Source: Candidatus Iainarchaeum sp.
GTDB taxonomy: Archaea; Iainarchaeota; Iainarchaeia; Iainarchaeales; UBA10219
Direction of reading: 5' to 3'
Length of the DNA: 64,000 bases
NCBI GenBank assembly: GCA_018304425.1
Contig: JAGVWE010000002.1
Span: 310,001 to 374,000 of the forward strand
The number at the start of each line of letters is the position of its first letter. Positions within the stretch are counted from its first letter, which is position 1. Below, in pieces: positions 24,078 to 33,066 of this stretch. A program made the translations under genes and the position numbers. The notes under the pieces are model-generated. The model ran no database searches. It was given only the letters and a program-made list of their open reading frames with translations, and was not told the DNA's origin.

Positions 24078-25871
24078 TCAAATCCCCTTCATGGTGGCCG
24101 GGCCGGCATTCTTTTTCGCGGCTTCCAGCAGCCGTTCGGCGTCGGAGTAATAGGACTTCATGATGGCTCCGACTTCGTCTATGTCCTTGCAGTGGTTGGC
24201 CAGCATCCAGTTCAATATCAGGGCCTTCCCGTCCAGTTCCTGGTTCACCTCTTTCTCGGTGAGGCCGGTGTGGAGGTTTATCTCCCGCAAGAACTTGGTG
24301 GGCTTGTTGACTGATTCCCAGGCGTCTTCGCGGGGCTTCCACCGGTAAACGGGGTTGATGGACAATTGGTTGCCGGTAACGCCTGACTCTATTTCGGCCA
24401 ATTCATAGGTGCGGCGGAGGTTGGTGCGCCTATCCCGGTATTGCACGAGCACCAGGTCAATGGCCTCTACTTCCAGGGGGGGCACGCTGATGGGCGGTTC
24501 GGTCAACCGTCGCATGACCTGGGCCGAGGAATTGGCGTGGATGGTGCTGTAGACGCTGTGCCCGGTGTGCATGGCCTCGAAGAGGACTTCGGCCTCCTTT
24601 TGCCGCCGGATCTCTCCCACAATGATTCTGTCCGGCCGCATCCTAAGCGAGCTATACATGAGGTCCAGCATGGAGACCTCGCCGAGGCCTTCCGGGTTCG
24701 GGTTCCTGGTCGTAAGCGGCACCCAGTTCCAGGCCATGTGCCGGGGCAGCATGATTTCCCGCACGTCCTCAATCGAGATGACGCGGTGGTAACTGGGTAT
24801 GAACGCGCTCAAGGTATTCAGGGCGGCTGTTTTTCCGGATGCCGTGCCGCCAGCCACCAGGATGTTCAGCTCATACTGCATGGCCTCCCACAACAGGGCC
24901 GCCATCTCAACGTTCATGGTATGGGAACTCCCGATGAAGTCGATGACCGTCCAAGGACGCCGGGCAAAGCGACGGATGGTGAGGGTGTTTCCGAGCGAGG
25001 AAACCGGGAAAAGCGTGGCGTTCACCCGGTCACCGGTCACGAGATGCGCGTCCAGGATGGGGTTGAGGGTGGTGATGTCTCGCCCGACCTTCCGGCCAAT
25101 CAAGGCGGAGGTGTTCGCGATGGCCTCCTCGCCTGACATGGACAGGTTGGTTTTCAGCCACCCGTGCTTGCGGTGGTAAACGGTTACCGGGGTCTTGCTG
25201 GAATTGATGGCTATCTCTTCGAGGTCGTTGTCCGCCATGAACAACTCGATGTTGCCCAGGCCGTACATGGAGTGGAGGAGAAAGCCCGACAAGGCGTTGA
25301 GGGTTTCCTCGTTGTTTTCCCCCAGAAAGGACTTCAACTCGGTTTTGGCCACGTCGAAGAATTTTTTCTTGAGTTCCACGCTCTTGCTTTCGTCGGTTAT
25401 CTCGGTGACCTCAATCGGGATTTTTTCGGCAATCCTGTCCCGCAGCCGTTCCAGGAAAACCCGGGTGTAGACGCCCAGCACCGGGGTGTTCAACTCGTAA
25501 AGCGGCCGGCTGTCATCCCCTCCCTGGACGAGGTTGACTTCGGCGGGGACAAAGTCGATGAGCAACGGGTATTGGGCCAGGATTTTGCCTGCCGAAGGCG
25601 CGAGCGGCTCGGGCGGCAGCTCTTTCCGCAGGGAAATGCGGGGGCTCTGAACCATGGTAGCAGGGTATTCGACGTCCACGAGCCCTGCTTCCTCCAAAAT
25701 CTTGCCGACGGTTTCCACGGCAGAAGGGGTCCAGGCCAGTTCGGCTGCAATCTTTCCAAAGGCAAGCCGCTTATGGACCTTAAGCAGGTCAAAGAGTCGG
25801 TCAACCTTCGTGGACAGGTACACTGTTTTCCGTGCAAGGGGTTTCCTGGACTCAACGGCTGGATTGGGCAT
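24078..25871 (-). CDS. Type IV pilus assembly ATPase (TadA/VirB11 family)
   Basis: A 597-residue secretion ATPase. Residues 1-75 contain a winged-helix-like segment (LLKVHKRLAFGKIAAELAW), followed by the N-domain and the ATPase core: Walker A GGTASGKT, the Asp box RVISIEDVREI, Walker B-type IIVGEIRRQKEAEVLFEAM, and the His box TGHSVYSTIHANS. The enzyme powers pilin insertion into the fibre. First gene of the ATPase-TadC-TadC operon; GGGGAAC precedes the ATG and an AT-rich element (GTTAATAAAC) lies about 34 bases upstream. Confidence 0.93.
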   Translation of the reverse strand: MPNPAVESRKPLARKTVYLSTKVDRLFDLLKVHKRLAFGKIAAELAWTPSAVETVGKILEEAGLVDVEYPATMVQSPRISLRKELPPEPLAPSAGKILAQYPLLIDFVPAEVNLVQGGDDSRPLYELNTPVLGVYTRVFLERLRDRIAEKIPIEVTEITDESKSVELKKKFFDVAKTELKSFLGENNEETLNALSGFLLHSMYGLGNIELFMADNDLEEIAINSSKTPVTVYHRKHGWLKTNLSMSGEEAIANTSALIGRKVGRDITTLNPILDAHLVTGDRVNATLFPVSSLGNTLTIRRFARRPWTVIDFIGSSHTMNVEMAALLWEAMQYELNILVAGGTASGKTAALNTLSAFIPSYHRVISIEDVREIMLPRHMAWNWVPLTTRNPNPEGLGEVSMLDLMYSSLRMRPDRIIVGEIRRQKEAEVLFEAMHTGHSVYSTIHANSSAQVMRRLTEPPISVPPLEVEAIDLVLVQYRDRRTNLRRTYELAEIESGVTGNQLSINPVYRWKPREDAWESVNKPTKFLREINLHTGLTEKEVNQELDGKALILNWMLANHCKDIDEVGAIMKSYYSDAERLLEAAKKNAGPATMKGI

Positions 25872-25927
25872 GCGTTCCCCTTGTATTATTCATTTGAGGT
25901 TAATAAACCTAACACAGGGAGCAACGC

Positions 25928-27511
25928 CTAGCAGACCAGGTTGGGGTGGGGGCCGTAGGTGCAGGTATACGGGTGCGCGGTTTTCACGCAGGTTCCCTTC
26001 TGGCACCGGGCAAGCGTGTCCGCGGTGTCGCAGTCCGAGTCCTGGTTGCAGTCGTCTGCCGGGCAATCGGAGTCGTTGCCGTGGTGACAGCCGGCGGGAC
26101 AGGAACCGTTGCCGCTCACGCAGGCCGTGGAAACGGTGTTGACACATTTCCTTGGGGTGCCACGGCACTCGTCCACGGTGCTGGCCTCGCCGTCATCGCA
26201 GTCCGCGGGAGTCGTGCATTCGTCGGGCAACTTGCACTTGGTAAGGCAACAGACATAGGAGTCAATCGTGGCAATGACGGCAGACATGCAGTTGGCATCG
26301 GTGGGGCAAACCCTGCCATTGAGTTCGTTGCAGGTCTTTGGGCCGCCCGGAATGGAGACCACGGGTTTTTCAACGCTGTCCGCCTGCACGCCCTGGGCGA
26401 CGTTGGTCAAGCAAGTGGCCTTCCTTGACGCGTAGTTCACGGGTTCACAGGCTTCCGCCAAGGCCAGGTGCTCGGCCACGTGCACGTAACAGGAGTCCCG
26501 GGCCAGGAAAGGGTCCAAATCGCTCACAGTCCCGGTCTTGATTCCGGCGCATAACCGGAAATCGTTGCGCTTCACGGCAATCCTTCCAAAGCAGAAGCCC
26601 TGCTTGTCCAGCTGCCTGATGTCCTCGCAAACGCCTGGCTCGTCGCTGAAAAAGGCTGCGCCGTCCAGGCACTCTAAGCGGAGCCCTGAATGAGTGGTTA
26701 CCGGAATCTTCCGGCAGGTGACCGCGTTGCCGGTTTGGACGCCGAAGTCCTTCATGCAGGTCCACTCGCTGTCCTTGGATTTTGCCTCCTTGCAGGTTTC
26801 GCTGGAAGCAGAAGCAATGGCCTTGTTGGTGATGCAGGCGTCGAACACGGCTTCGCCCGAAACCTGGTTGCACAGGGAGTACTTGGACAGGAACTTGCTT
26901 GCGGCAAGCAGGCACTTGTCTTTGGTGGCCGGATCCATGAACGGGTCGCAGAAGCGTTCGTCCATGCGCTCGGCTTTCACGGTCTGCGTACAGGCCTCGC
27001 GCCCTCCTTCGGGCAGGGCGTTGCACAGGTCGATGAAGGGGTATTGTTCGACCCGCTTTTTTTCAAGGGGCTCCCGGATTTCCTTCACGCAGCGTGCCCG
27101 GTTTTCGGGGGACTTGAGGGTTTCACAGGGGAGGTCGAAGCCCTTCAGGGTCTTGCCCAGGCGGAGCAGGCAGTCGTCAAAGGAGTTCGAGTCCTGGATC
27201 CGGCGGCAAACCGATTCATCTGACAGGGTCAACGCGAGTTCATGGTAGCAGCGGTCTTGGAGGGCTACCGCACTAATGGCCCCGCATTTTTCCGGTAAGC
27301 GGGCTTGGACGGCCTTCGAAAAATGGCATTCGTCCAGGGACGGCATGTTTGGACAGCCGAGGGCAGTCAACTCGTTGCGAAGCACCTGCTGCTGGTCCAC
27401 TACCTTGGGTTCCTGGTAAAGGGGGCCCACGGACCCGGGTTTCTGGTAGTTGCAGCCCAGGAACAGGATGAACCCGAAAAGCAAAAACCAGTGCCAGGCA
27501 GGAAGGCGCAT
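25928..27511 (-). CDS. Cysteine-rich repeat lipoprotein (45 Cys)
   Basis: A 527-residue surface lipoprotein with lipobox LFLGC. I count 45 cysteines. From residue 30 to 390 they come as about ten C-x(9-15)-C pairs, as in LCNALPEGGREAC, FCDPFMDPATKDKC and ACEPVNYASRKATC, suggesting a chain of helical hairpins each held by a disulfide. The last 100 residues switch to a dense Cys/Asp-rich region (DECTTPADCDDGEASTVDEC) like metazoan-style EGF or calcium-binding repeats. Unknown function; probably a stalk or adhesin. Placed inside the pilus locus but with its own TATA-like box. Confidence 0.8.
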   Translation of the reverse strand: MRLPAWHWFLLFGFILFLGCNYQKPGSVGPLYQEPKVVDQQQVLRNELTALGCPNMPSLDECHFSKAVQARLPEKCGAISAVALQDRCYHELALTLSDESVCRRIQDSNSFDDCLLRLGKTLKGFDLPCETLKSPENRARCVKEIREPLEKKRVEQYPFIDLCNALPEGGREACTQTVKAERMDERFCDPFMDPATKDKCLLAASKFLSKYSLCNQVSGEAVFDACITNKAIASASSETCKEAKSKDSEWTCMKDFGVQTGNAVTCRKIPVTTHSGLRLECLDGAAFFSDEPGVCEDIRQLDKQGFCFGRIAVKRNDFRLCAGIKTGTVSDLDPFLARDSCYVHVAEHLALAEACEPVNYASRKATCLTNVAQGVQADSVEKPVVSIPGGPKTCNELNGRVCPTDANCMSAVIATIDSYVCCLTKCKLPDECTTPADCDDGEASTVDECRGTPRKCVNTVSTACVSGNGSCPAGCHHGNDSDCPADDCNQDSDCDTADTLARCQKGTCVKTAHPYTCTYGPHPNLVC

Positions 27512-27531
27512 GCACGATATACGGGTTTAGG

Positions 27532-27540
27532 CAATAAAAA
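27532..27540 (-). promoter_or_regulatory. TATA-like box of the Cys-rich lipoprotein gene
   Basis: CAATAAAAA on the plus strand, centred about 25 bases from the ATG at 27511, in a 31-base gap after the preceding gene. Suggests independent, leaderless expression. Confidence 0.4.
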
Positions 27541-27542
27541 GC

Positions 27543-28406
27543 TTAGCCCCGGGCCAGGACCAGTTTCCGGCCCAGGTTGAAGTCGGCCTGGGCATAGTTC
27601 AGGTCCAGGTTGGCGGAAACCGTCAGTGGTTTGGATTCGCTTGCCAGGGTGAAGGCGATGGCGATGCGGGCAAGGGTGGAGGGGTCGTCAATGCTGTGCT
27701 CGATGCGAAGCCCTGCCTCCGAACCGGCTATCTGCCCGACCGTGATTATCAGGGCGTCCGTGGAAAGCTGGGAGTACCGCAGGATGTACTGGTTGGGAGT
27801 GGTGGAGGAGAGCAGGCCGCTGGAAACGAAGGCGTTTACCGCGTTGTGGTCGCTGTAGCGAAGCGTGACATTTACATCGCCTGACCCGGTTGTCCAGGGA
27901 ACGGAGTAATTCAGGTCGTCGTTGACGAAGACATTGAGGTCCAAGGCAATGATGTTGGTGTCCCCGCCTGGAACGAACAATTGGAGGCTGTTCGCGTCCG
28001 TGGAAGCGAAAAGGTACTGGATGCCGTTGCTGAACAGGAGCTCGGCGTTGGCGTCCGTCATGGCCCCGGTATTCAGGTCAATGGTGGATGAAAGCAGGGA
28101 ATCGAAGCCGGTTTCCATGAATTGCTCCCAACCGGTTAACTGGCTTCGGTTGAAGCCGCTTGGAAGCCGGTCGTGGAGGGTGACGATGCGCGTGGCGGAA
28201 AGAGAGTTAATGTCCAGGCCTATGCCGAGGAGGCGGTTGACGTCGGCGGCCAGGTCATCCGCCACAAAGGCGGCTTTTTCGGCTTTGAGGGAGGCAGTCA
28301 GCTCGCGGGCAATGGACCGGGGCTTGGAAGAATAGTCGAAGCTGAAGGCCAGCAGAAAGCCGAGCAGCAGCAGGATGCTCAACGTGAATAAAAAGCCCCG
28401 CCGCAT
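27543..28406 (-). CDS. Pilus-locus secreted protein with N-terminal membrane helix
   Basis: A 287-residue protein with an N-terminal hydrophobic helix after MRRGF, no G-Q prepilin motif, and a long Asn/Asp/Ser-rich extracellular part. ATG at 28406 overlaps the preceding stop as ATGA, so it is coupled to the minor-pilin series. Likely a minor pilin or pilus-associated surface protein; no family recognised. Confidence 0.75.
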   Translation of the reverse strand: MRRGFLFTLSILLLLGFLLAFSFDYSSKPRSIARELTASLKAEKAAFVADDLAADVNRLLGIGLDINSLSATRIVTLHDRLPSGFNRSQLTGWEQFMETGFDSLLSSTIDLNTGAMTDANAELLFSNGIQYLFASTDANSLQLFVPGGDTNIIALDLNVFVNDDLNYSVPWTTGSGDVNVTLRYSDHNAVNAFVSSGLLSSTTPNQYILRYSQLSTDALIITVGQIAGSEAGLRIEHSIDDPSTLARIAIAFTLASESKPLTVSANLDLNYAQADFNLGRKLVLARG

Positions 28407-28843
28407 CAGGCCTGCCTCCATGCGTCCACGCGTGCCACAAAATAGTTGGCGTCCAGGTCTTGGACGACGACGAACGAGCGGTGGAGGGTGACTAAATCGG
28501 TCGTGGTATCCCTGCAGCCATCCCGGGACACCACGATCTGAGCGGCGTTCAGGTCCGTGGAGTTAAAGACCTGGACATTCGTGCAGAAGCCGCCTGGCAA
28601 CTGGTTGAGGAATTGCCGCACTTGGCTGGAGTCGTTGTCCCTGACCAGCCGCTCCAGTTTGCCGGATTGCTCCAGGAGGGTGGCAGTGTCCAAGGCCATT
28701 TCCCGTAGGTAGATGCCCGAGAACGGGTTTTCCTCGATGCCGGCCAGGTTCGAATTGATTACAAGGAACAAGAAGAACACGACGGTTACGGCTAGGAGCG
28801 CGTCAAAGCTCAGGATGATGCCGTTCTTGTTCAGGTCCGTCAA
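28406..28843 (-). CDS. Pilin-like membrane-anchored protein
   Basis: A 145-residue protein whose start MTDLNKNGIILSFDALLAV resembles a variant class III prepilin signal (basic residue and Gly before a hydrophobic helix that contains an acidic residue). Extracellular part has two cysteines (GGFCTNV, RDGCRD) that could form a disulfide. Both ends overlap the neighbours by ATGA, so this is the middle of a coupled set of minor pilins. Confidence 0.75.
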   Translation of the reverse strand: MTDLNKNGIILSFDALLAVTVVFFLFLVINSNLAGIEENPFSGIYLREMALDTATLLEQSGKLERLVRDNDSSQVRQFLNQLPGGFCTNVQVFNSTDLNAAQIVVSRDGCRDTTTDLVTLHRSFVVVQDLDANYFVARVDAWRQA

Positions 28844-29355
28844 TCGAACACCCTCAGCCGGACAATGACTTCCCTCCCCTGGTAGAGGGCAAGCCGGTTA
28901 ATGGAGGCCGTGGTGGAGTTGGCATCCGGACTGGTTCCGACCAGGGCCAGCGTGGAACCATTCAAGTCGTTCACGCTGAACTCGAAGTCATAGCGGGAGA
29001 GGCCTAGCAAGGCCTTCATGTCGGCGTATGCGGAAGCATTCAGGTCCATGAAGGCGAGCACCTTGGCTGGAACCAACTGGTTCCGGGAAGAAGCGAGGCC
29101 CAAACCATCCACCGTGGAAAGGTCGGGCAAGGCCTGCCAGTGGCCAGGATAACCGGGACTGGTTAAGAGGACATTCATGGCGTTCCGTGCCAGGTCCTGC
29201 TGGTGGTTGAAGGCTTCAATGGATTCCACGCGCACGGCCAGCTGGTTGGAGAAGACGATGGAAAAGGTCAAGGCAAACAGGAAAACCGAGACCGCAAACA
29301 ACAGGTCCGTGGAAAAAAGCTGGCCACGCGCGTTCATGGGGGGGAAAAAGTTCAT
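28840..29355 (-). CDS. Minor pilin-like protein, class III signal
   Basis: A 171-residue protein with ARGQLFSTDLLFAVSVFLFA, a class III prepilin signal with the R-G-Q cleavage context. The 29355 start overlaps the preceding stop as ATGA; an ATG six codons later (29337) is also possible and would leave MNARGQ. The rest is a short beta-rich head with several N-x-S/T sites. Confidence 0.8.
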   Translation of the reverse strand: MNFFPPMNARGQLFSTDLLFAVSVFLFALTFSIVFSNQLAVRVESIEAFNHQQDLARNAMNVLLTSPGYPGHWQALPDLSTVDGLGLASSRNQLVPAKVLAFMDLNASAYADMKALLGLSRYDFEFSVNDLNGSTLALVGTSPDANSTTASINRLALYQGREVIVRLRVFD

Positions 29356-29732
29356 CCGACCACCACGTTCTCGTCCCGGTAGGCAACCGGGACAAAGCCG
29401 CCGGCAGAAAAGGAATTTATCCGAGCATGGGCGGAAACCAGGGGCGCGTCCACGAACTGGTTGTCAAAGGAGAGTTCCAGGTAACGGCCGCTGACCAAGA
29501 CGTTGAAGTCAAAGGGTTTTGGGAGGAAGATCCGCGTGGAAGCCCCTTCCCCTGCAAGGTAGACGTCGTTCATGGTGCGGGCCAGGTGCAACGCCAGTTG
29601 CTTGGCTTCCAGGAGTTTTTTGCTGGCCTCGAAGGCCTGCTGGCGCTCGCCGTAGACGAACACCGAGGCGGAGAAAATAAGGAGCACGATGAGGCTGACG
29701 ACAATGAATTCAACGGATAGCTGGCCACGCAT
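29352..29732 (-). CDS. Minor pilin-like protein, class III signal
   Basis: A 126-residue protein starting MRGQLSVEFIVVSLIVLLIF: R-G-Q followed by SVEF is the classic class III prepilin motif, with Glu at +5 needed for pilin assembly. The head is small and lacks cysteine. It is 10 bases after the large pilin gene and overlaps the next by ATGA. Confidence 0.83.
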   Translation of the reverse strand: MRGQLSVEFIVVSLIVLLIFSASVFVYGERQQAFEASKKLLEAKQLALHLARTMNDVYLAGEGASTRIFLPKPFDFNVLVSGRYLELSFDNQFVDAPLVSAHARINSFSAGGFVPVAYRDENVVVG

Positions 29733-29742
29733 TCATTCACCT

Positions 29743-31308
29743 TCAGGGGGGCTTGTATTTCACGCCCAAGCTAATCAGGTCGTGCCGCGAGCGCCGGCTG
29801 TTGTTGGAGGAGGCGTACAATTGGAACCGGACTTTGAAGTTGTTCACGGCGTTGGCCGAGTCAATGATTGAATTAAGGCTAAGGGTGTCCGTGACATCCG
29901 TGCTGCCTGTCGCGCTCGATAGGCTGACATTGGACCAGGCGCTGGCATCCGCGTCCCAGACTCGTAGGCGGGCTTGGACGGTCGCGGAGCCGCTGAGGGA
30001 GTACTCGTGCACCAGGTTCACATCCTGGATGGTGGAACCGCTGGGAAGGACAGGGGCAAAGGAGTATTCGATGTAGCGGGCATCGTCGAAGGTGGATGCA
30101 TTCTTGGGCCAGGTGAGGTCCGAGGAGTAGCGGCCATTGTCGCTGGAGTCAAGGTCGGAGAGGTCTCCCGCGGAAAGGGTTTCGCCTTCGTCGGTGGCAT
30201 CATAGCCCGTGGAAGGCGTGTACAGGGCATAGCTGGAGGGGATGACCACGGTAATGGTCAAGGCAATCGTGTCCTGGCTGCCATTGCCGGTGCTGGTAAG
30301 GGTGCCGGTGGCGGTTTGCTCGCTGGCGCTTCCAGGAATGGAGAGGGTGATGGACTGGTTGGTGCAGCTGTCGTCTCCCAGGGAGGAAATGCTGTTGATG
30401 TCGTAAACCCAGGCACCGGCGTCCCCCGTGGACTTGGTGAAGGAAACCGGGGCCATGGCCTGGGAAGAATTGTTGCATACCTGGAATGTGTTCGAGTCAA
30501 TGGTGCCACGGTTGATGGTGCGCTTCCAGGTGGAGGGAACGATGAGGAGGTTGGTGTCCGGAATGACGGCTGCGGGGGTTTGGGCAGGCGTAACGTCCAC
30601 GTTGACTGGCACCGTGAGGTTCTCGTCGGCCAAGGAAACGTTGAAGTCCGCGTTGACCTTCACGCTGCCGGCGTAGTTGCCGGTGGCGGTCGAATTGCTC
30701 GCAAAATTGAAGTCAATGACCTGGCTGGCACCTGGTTGAAGCGACAGGGAAGTGGAGGACAACGCGAAGCTCACGACTGAGTGGTTCCAGGTCTTAACAA
30801 GTGAAACGGTGGCGAGTTCAGAGGCGGAGTTGTTGGTGAGGGTCAGGGTCGTGGACGCATTCCCGTCCTGGGCCATGGCCAGGTAAACCGCGTTCTTGGA
30901 GACCTGCAAGGAGGTGTCGCCGATGCTTACATAGTTTTCGTGCGCGACCAGGGTCAGGTAATGGCCGCCGGGAGCCGTGGGGAGGCTGCCCACGATGTTC
31001 ACGTCTGCCGTGGAAAAGACGTCCGTTGAACCGATGCGGAGGTTGACTTCACTGCCGCTGATGAGGCTGGCCGAAGCATTGACGTCCTCGGGGATGATGA
31101 CGTACACGCGTTTCTTGGCCCCGTTGCCCTGGAAGAAGACGTCGTTGGCTGCCAAGGTGATGGAGTCCAAGGCAGTTTGGCCCGCCTGCACCCGCTGCTG
31201 CGCGCTGATCTGGAGGGTGTGCGTGGCCGTGAACGAATACAAGACCATGATGGCCACCAGCGAAACCGCCAGAATCACGATGAATTCAACCGAGGTCTGG
31301 CCCTTCAT
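29743..31308 (-). CDS. Large pilin-like surface protein, class III signal
   Basis: A 521-residue protein, three times usual pilin length, opening with MKGQTSVEFIVILAVSLVAI (K-G-Q, SVEF). The extracellular part holds several Ig-like beta domains: one near residues 130-230 (LTLTNNSASELATVSL), one near 250-360 with a possible disulfide (VCNNSS, DDSCTNQS), and a C-terminal jelly-roll-like domain (VWDADASAWSNVSLS). It is rich in N-x-S/T sequons, so N-glycosylation is likely. It may be a tip adhesin. Confidence 0.83.
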   Translation of the reverse strand: MKGQTSVEFIVILAVSLVAIMVLYSFTATHTLQISAQQRVQAGQTALDSITLAANDVFFQGNGAKKRVYVIIPEDVNASASLISGSEVNLRIGSTDVFSTADVNIVGSLPTAPGGHYLTLVAHENYVSIGDTSLQVSKNAVYLAMAQDGNASTTLTLTNNSASELATVSLVKTWNHSVVSFALSSTSLSLQPGASQVIDFNFASNSTATGNYAGSVKVNADFNVSLADENLTVPVNVDVTPAQTPAAVIPDTNLLIVPSTWKRTINRGTIDSNTFQVCNNSSQAMAPVSFTKSTGDAGAWVYDINSISSLGDDSCTNQSITLSIPGSASEQTATGTLTSTGNGSQDTIALTITVVIPSSYALYTPSTGYDATDEGETLSAGDLSDLDSSDNGRYSSDLTWPKNASTFDDARYIEYSFAPVLPSGSTIQDVNLVHEYSLSGSATVQARLRVWDADASAWSNVSLSSATGSTDVTDTLSLNSIIDSANAVNNFKVRFQLYASSNNSRRSRHDLISLGVKYKPP

Positions 31309-31368
31309 GGAAACCCAGGAAATAAGGGGCCAAGGGGTTAAAATAGGTTGGTGGCTGGTCGAGGGGCC

Positions 31369-31587
31369 TCAATAGCAGACCAGGATTTTCTTGCCCTTGG
31401 AGTAAACCCAGTGCGCAGTGGAAAGGGAGAGGAAGCCCACGAAATAGTTGAGGGTGGCAACGGCCAGCATTCCGTTCAGGTGGGCTGCAAGGCCGCTGAC
31501 TAGAGCGGCAATGCCCAGGGCCAGGGTCAAGCTGATGCACCCATAATAGAAGAAGGCGTTCAGAACCTGTTGCGTGACCGAGTTCAT
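31369..31587 (-). CDS. Small two-helix membrane protein
   Basis: A 72-residue protein of two hydrophobic helices with a short basic end (SKGKKILVCY). No family recognised. It lies 10 bases downstream of the KaiC-like gene and upstream of the pilin series, so it may link the signalling ATPase to the membrane. Confidence 0.6.
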   Translation of the reverse strand: MNSVTQQVLNAFFYYGCISLTLALGIAALVSGLAAHLNGMLAVATLNYFVGFLSLSTAHWVYSKGKKILVCY

Positions 31588-31597
31588 GGCCTCGCCC

Positions 31598-32392
31598 CTA
31601 GAAGACCTCTACATCCGGGTAAATCACGATGCCATTGGATTCAAAGGTGAGGGCGCAGACTTTGTTGGTGTGCCGAGTGCCGCGCATTTTCAGGATTTCC
31701 ATGCTGTGCACCCGCACGTCCTTGTCCTCGCGCTTCTGGTAGTAGAGGGCGATGATCGCGTCGGTCAGGAAGCCGACGCTGCCCTCCTTTATTTCGGCTA
31801 TGTGGGGTGGCAGTTCGGAGACGATGACGGACGTGCAACCCCATTTCTTGAGGAGGTCGAAGAATTCCAGGATGGACTCGCGTTTCTGGTACTCGTCCTG
31901 GAACAACAAGGCGTACGCGGTAATCGAGTCAATTGCCAGGCGTTTGGCGTTCATGGACTTGATTGCATCCCGCATCGGCCCGCCCCCTTCCTGCATGAGC
32001 TTGTTGACTTGGTGGGGTTTGTAGGCCAGCACCGAGAAAAGCCCTTTTTCTTCCAGGGCCTTGAAGTCCCAGCCAAACCGCGCCGTGTGCCGGTACAGGG
32101 ATTCCTTGTCCTCTTCAAAGGTGATGAACAAGCCGGGTTCGTTGGCTTCCATGGCCCCATTGTAAAGGAACTGCAAGGCCAGGGTGGTCTTGCCCGTGCC
32201 CGCGCCTCCCGTGAGGAGCACGGTGGAGCCCTGCTCAAAGCCGCCTTCGATGAGCTCGTCCATGCCGGGGATTCCGGTGGGAACCCGCCCCGGAACTGAC
32301 TGGGCTTCCTTCCGCAGCTGGAAGTCCAGGGTCAAGCCGAGGGTTGCCCGCCCCGCGTTCCCCAGGAAATCGAAACCCTTGTCCGCGTCCAT
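31598..32392 (-). CDS. KaiC-like RecA-superfamily ATPase
   Basis: A 264-residue single-domain KaiC/RadA-like ATPase. Opening VPTGIPGMDELIEGGF is the family signature; Walker A is GGAGTGKT, followed by FITFEED (catalytic Glu pair) and Walker B-type RLAIDSITAYALLF. Archaeal proteins of this kind act in signalling, for instance FlaH-like partners of pilus or archaellum ATPases, which fits the position next to the pilus locus. ATG at 32392 preferred to a GTG at 32398 by its spacing from the TTTAAA box. Confidence 0.9.
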   Translation of the reverse strand: MDADKGFDFLGNAGRATLGLTLDFQLRKEAQSVPGRVPTGIPGMDELIEGGFEQGSTVLLTGGAGTGKTTLALQFLYNGAMEANEPGLFITFEEDKESLYRHTARFGWDFKALEEKGLFSVLAYKPHQVNKLMQEGGGPMRDAIKSMNAKRLAIDSITAYALLFQDEYQKRESILEFFDLLKKWGCTSVIVSELPPHIAEIKEGSVGFLTDAIIALYYQKREDKDVRVHSMEILKMRGTRHTNKVCALTFESNGIVIYPDVEVF

Positions 32393-32415
32393 GGCCACAG
32401 ACTAAGGCATGTGCT

Positions 32416-32458
32416 GCATTTAAACGTTTTGGTTTTTGAGCAGGCAAGATTTAATAAG
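32416..32458. promoter_or_regulatory. Divergent promoters of the KaiC-like and RecA-fold genes
   Basis: CATTTAAACG at 32417-32426 is about 29 bases from the KaiC-like ATG. GATTTAATAAG at 32448-32458 points the other way, to a start near 32480, just before the GTG at 32488. Confidence 0.5.
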
Positions 32459-32487
32459 AGCCTTGCCCCCAAGTATGTGGGAAAAAC

Positions 32488-33060
32488 GTGGCTGTTGCAA
32501 ACATGGAATCCGAAATCCGCAAACACCTCTCGGACATGGAGGAGAGCTTCATTGGCCTGGTCATTGTTGACCCCGAAAGGTTCCACGAAGCCGGCATGGA
32601 ACTGGTGAAGCACCTGGCCAAGGAAAGGAACCTACCAGGCATCTACATTGCCGGCAACCAGGGCTATGAAAGCCTCACCCGCCACTTCGAGAAAAACAAG
32701 ATTGACACGAAGGCGCTGACCTTCATTGACTGTGTCACGGAAAAACCGGCAGAAGAGAAAGCTGACAGCCTGAACCCCGTGCTGGTCGGAAGCCCCGAAC
32801 AGCTGACCGACCTCGAAATCGCGCTGGAAAAGGCCCTGAAACGGCATGCCGACAAGAACCACTTCGTGTTGCTGGACTCGATCACGACCTTCCTGGTGTA
32901 CCACGACGAAAAAACGCTCCAGAAATTCGTGCACGGCATGAGTTCCATGATACGCGCCCACCAGAAATCGCGCGCCATCTTCATGGCCATCAACCAGGAA
33001 GAAGCCAAGAACCTCTTCAGCGCCATGGCCCAGTACTGCGACAAGACGATACGAATCTGA
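32488..33060 (+). CDS. RecA-fold protein without P-loop (KaiC partner-like)
   Basis: A 190-residue paralogue of the two proteins at 19962-20528 and 20968-21456. GLVIVDPERFHEAGMEL replaces the P-loop strand, ALTFIDCVTEKP follows, and the Walker B-like strand reads FVLLDSITTFLVYHDE. Divergent from the KaiC-like ATPase. It starts with GTG after GGGAAAA; an ATG five codons on (32503) is an alternative. Likely a non-hydrolysing regulator. Confidence 0.72.
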   Translation: MAVANMESEIRKHLSDMEESFIGLVIVDPERFHEAGMELVKHLAKERNLPGIYIAGNQGYESLTRHFEKNKIDTKALTFIDCVTEKPAEEKADSLNPVLVGSPEQLTDLEIALEKALKRHADKNHFVLLDSITTFLVYHDEKTLQKFVHGMSSMIRAHQKSRAIFMAINQEEAKNLFSAMAQYCDKTIRI

Positions 33061-33066
33061 CGGCCC

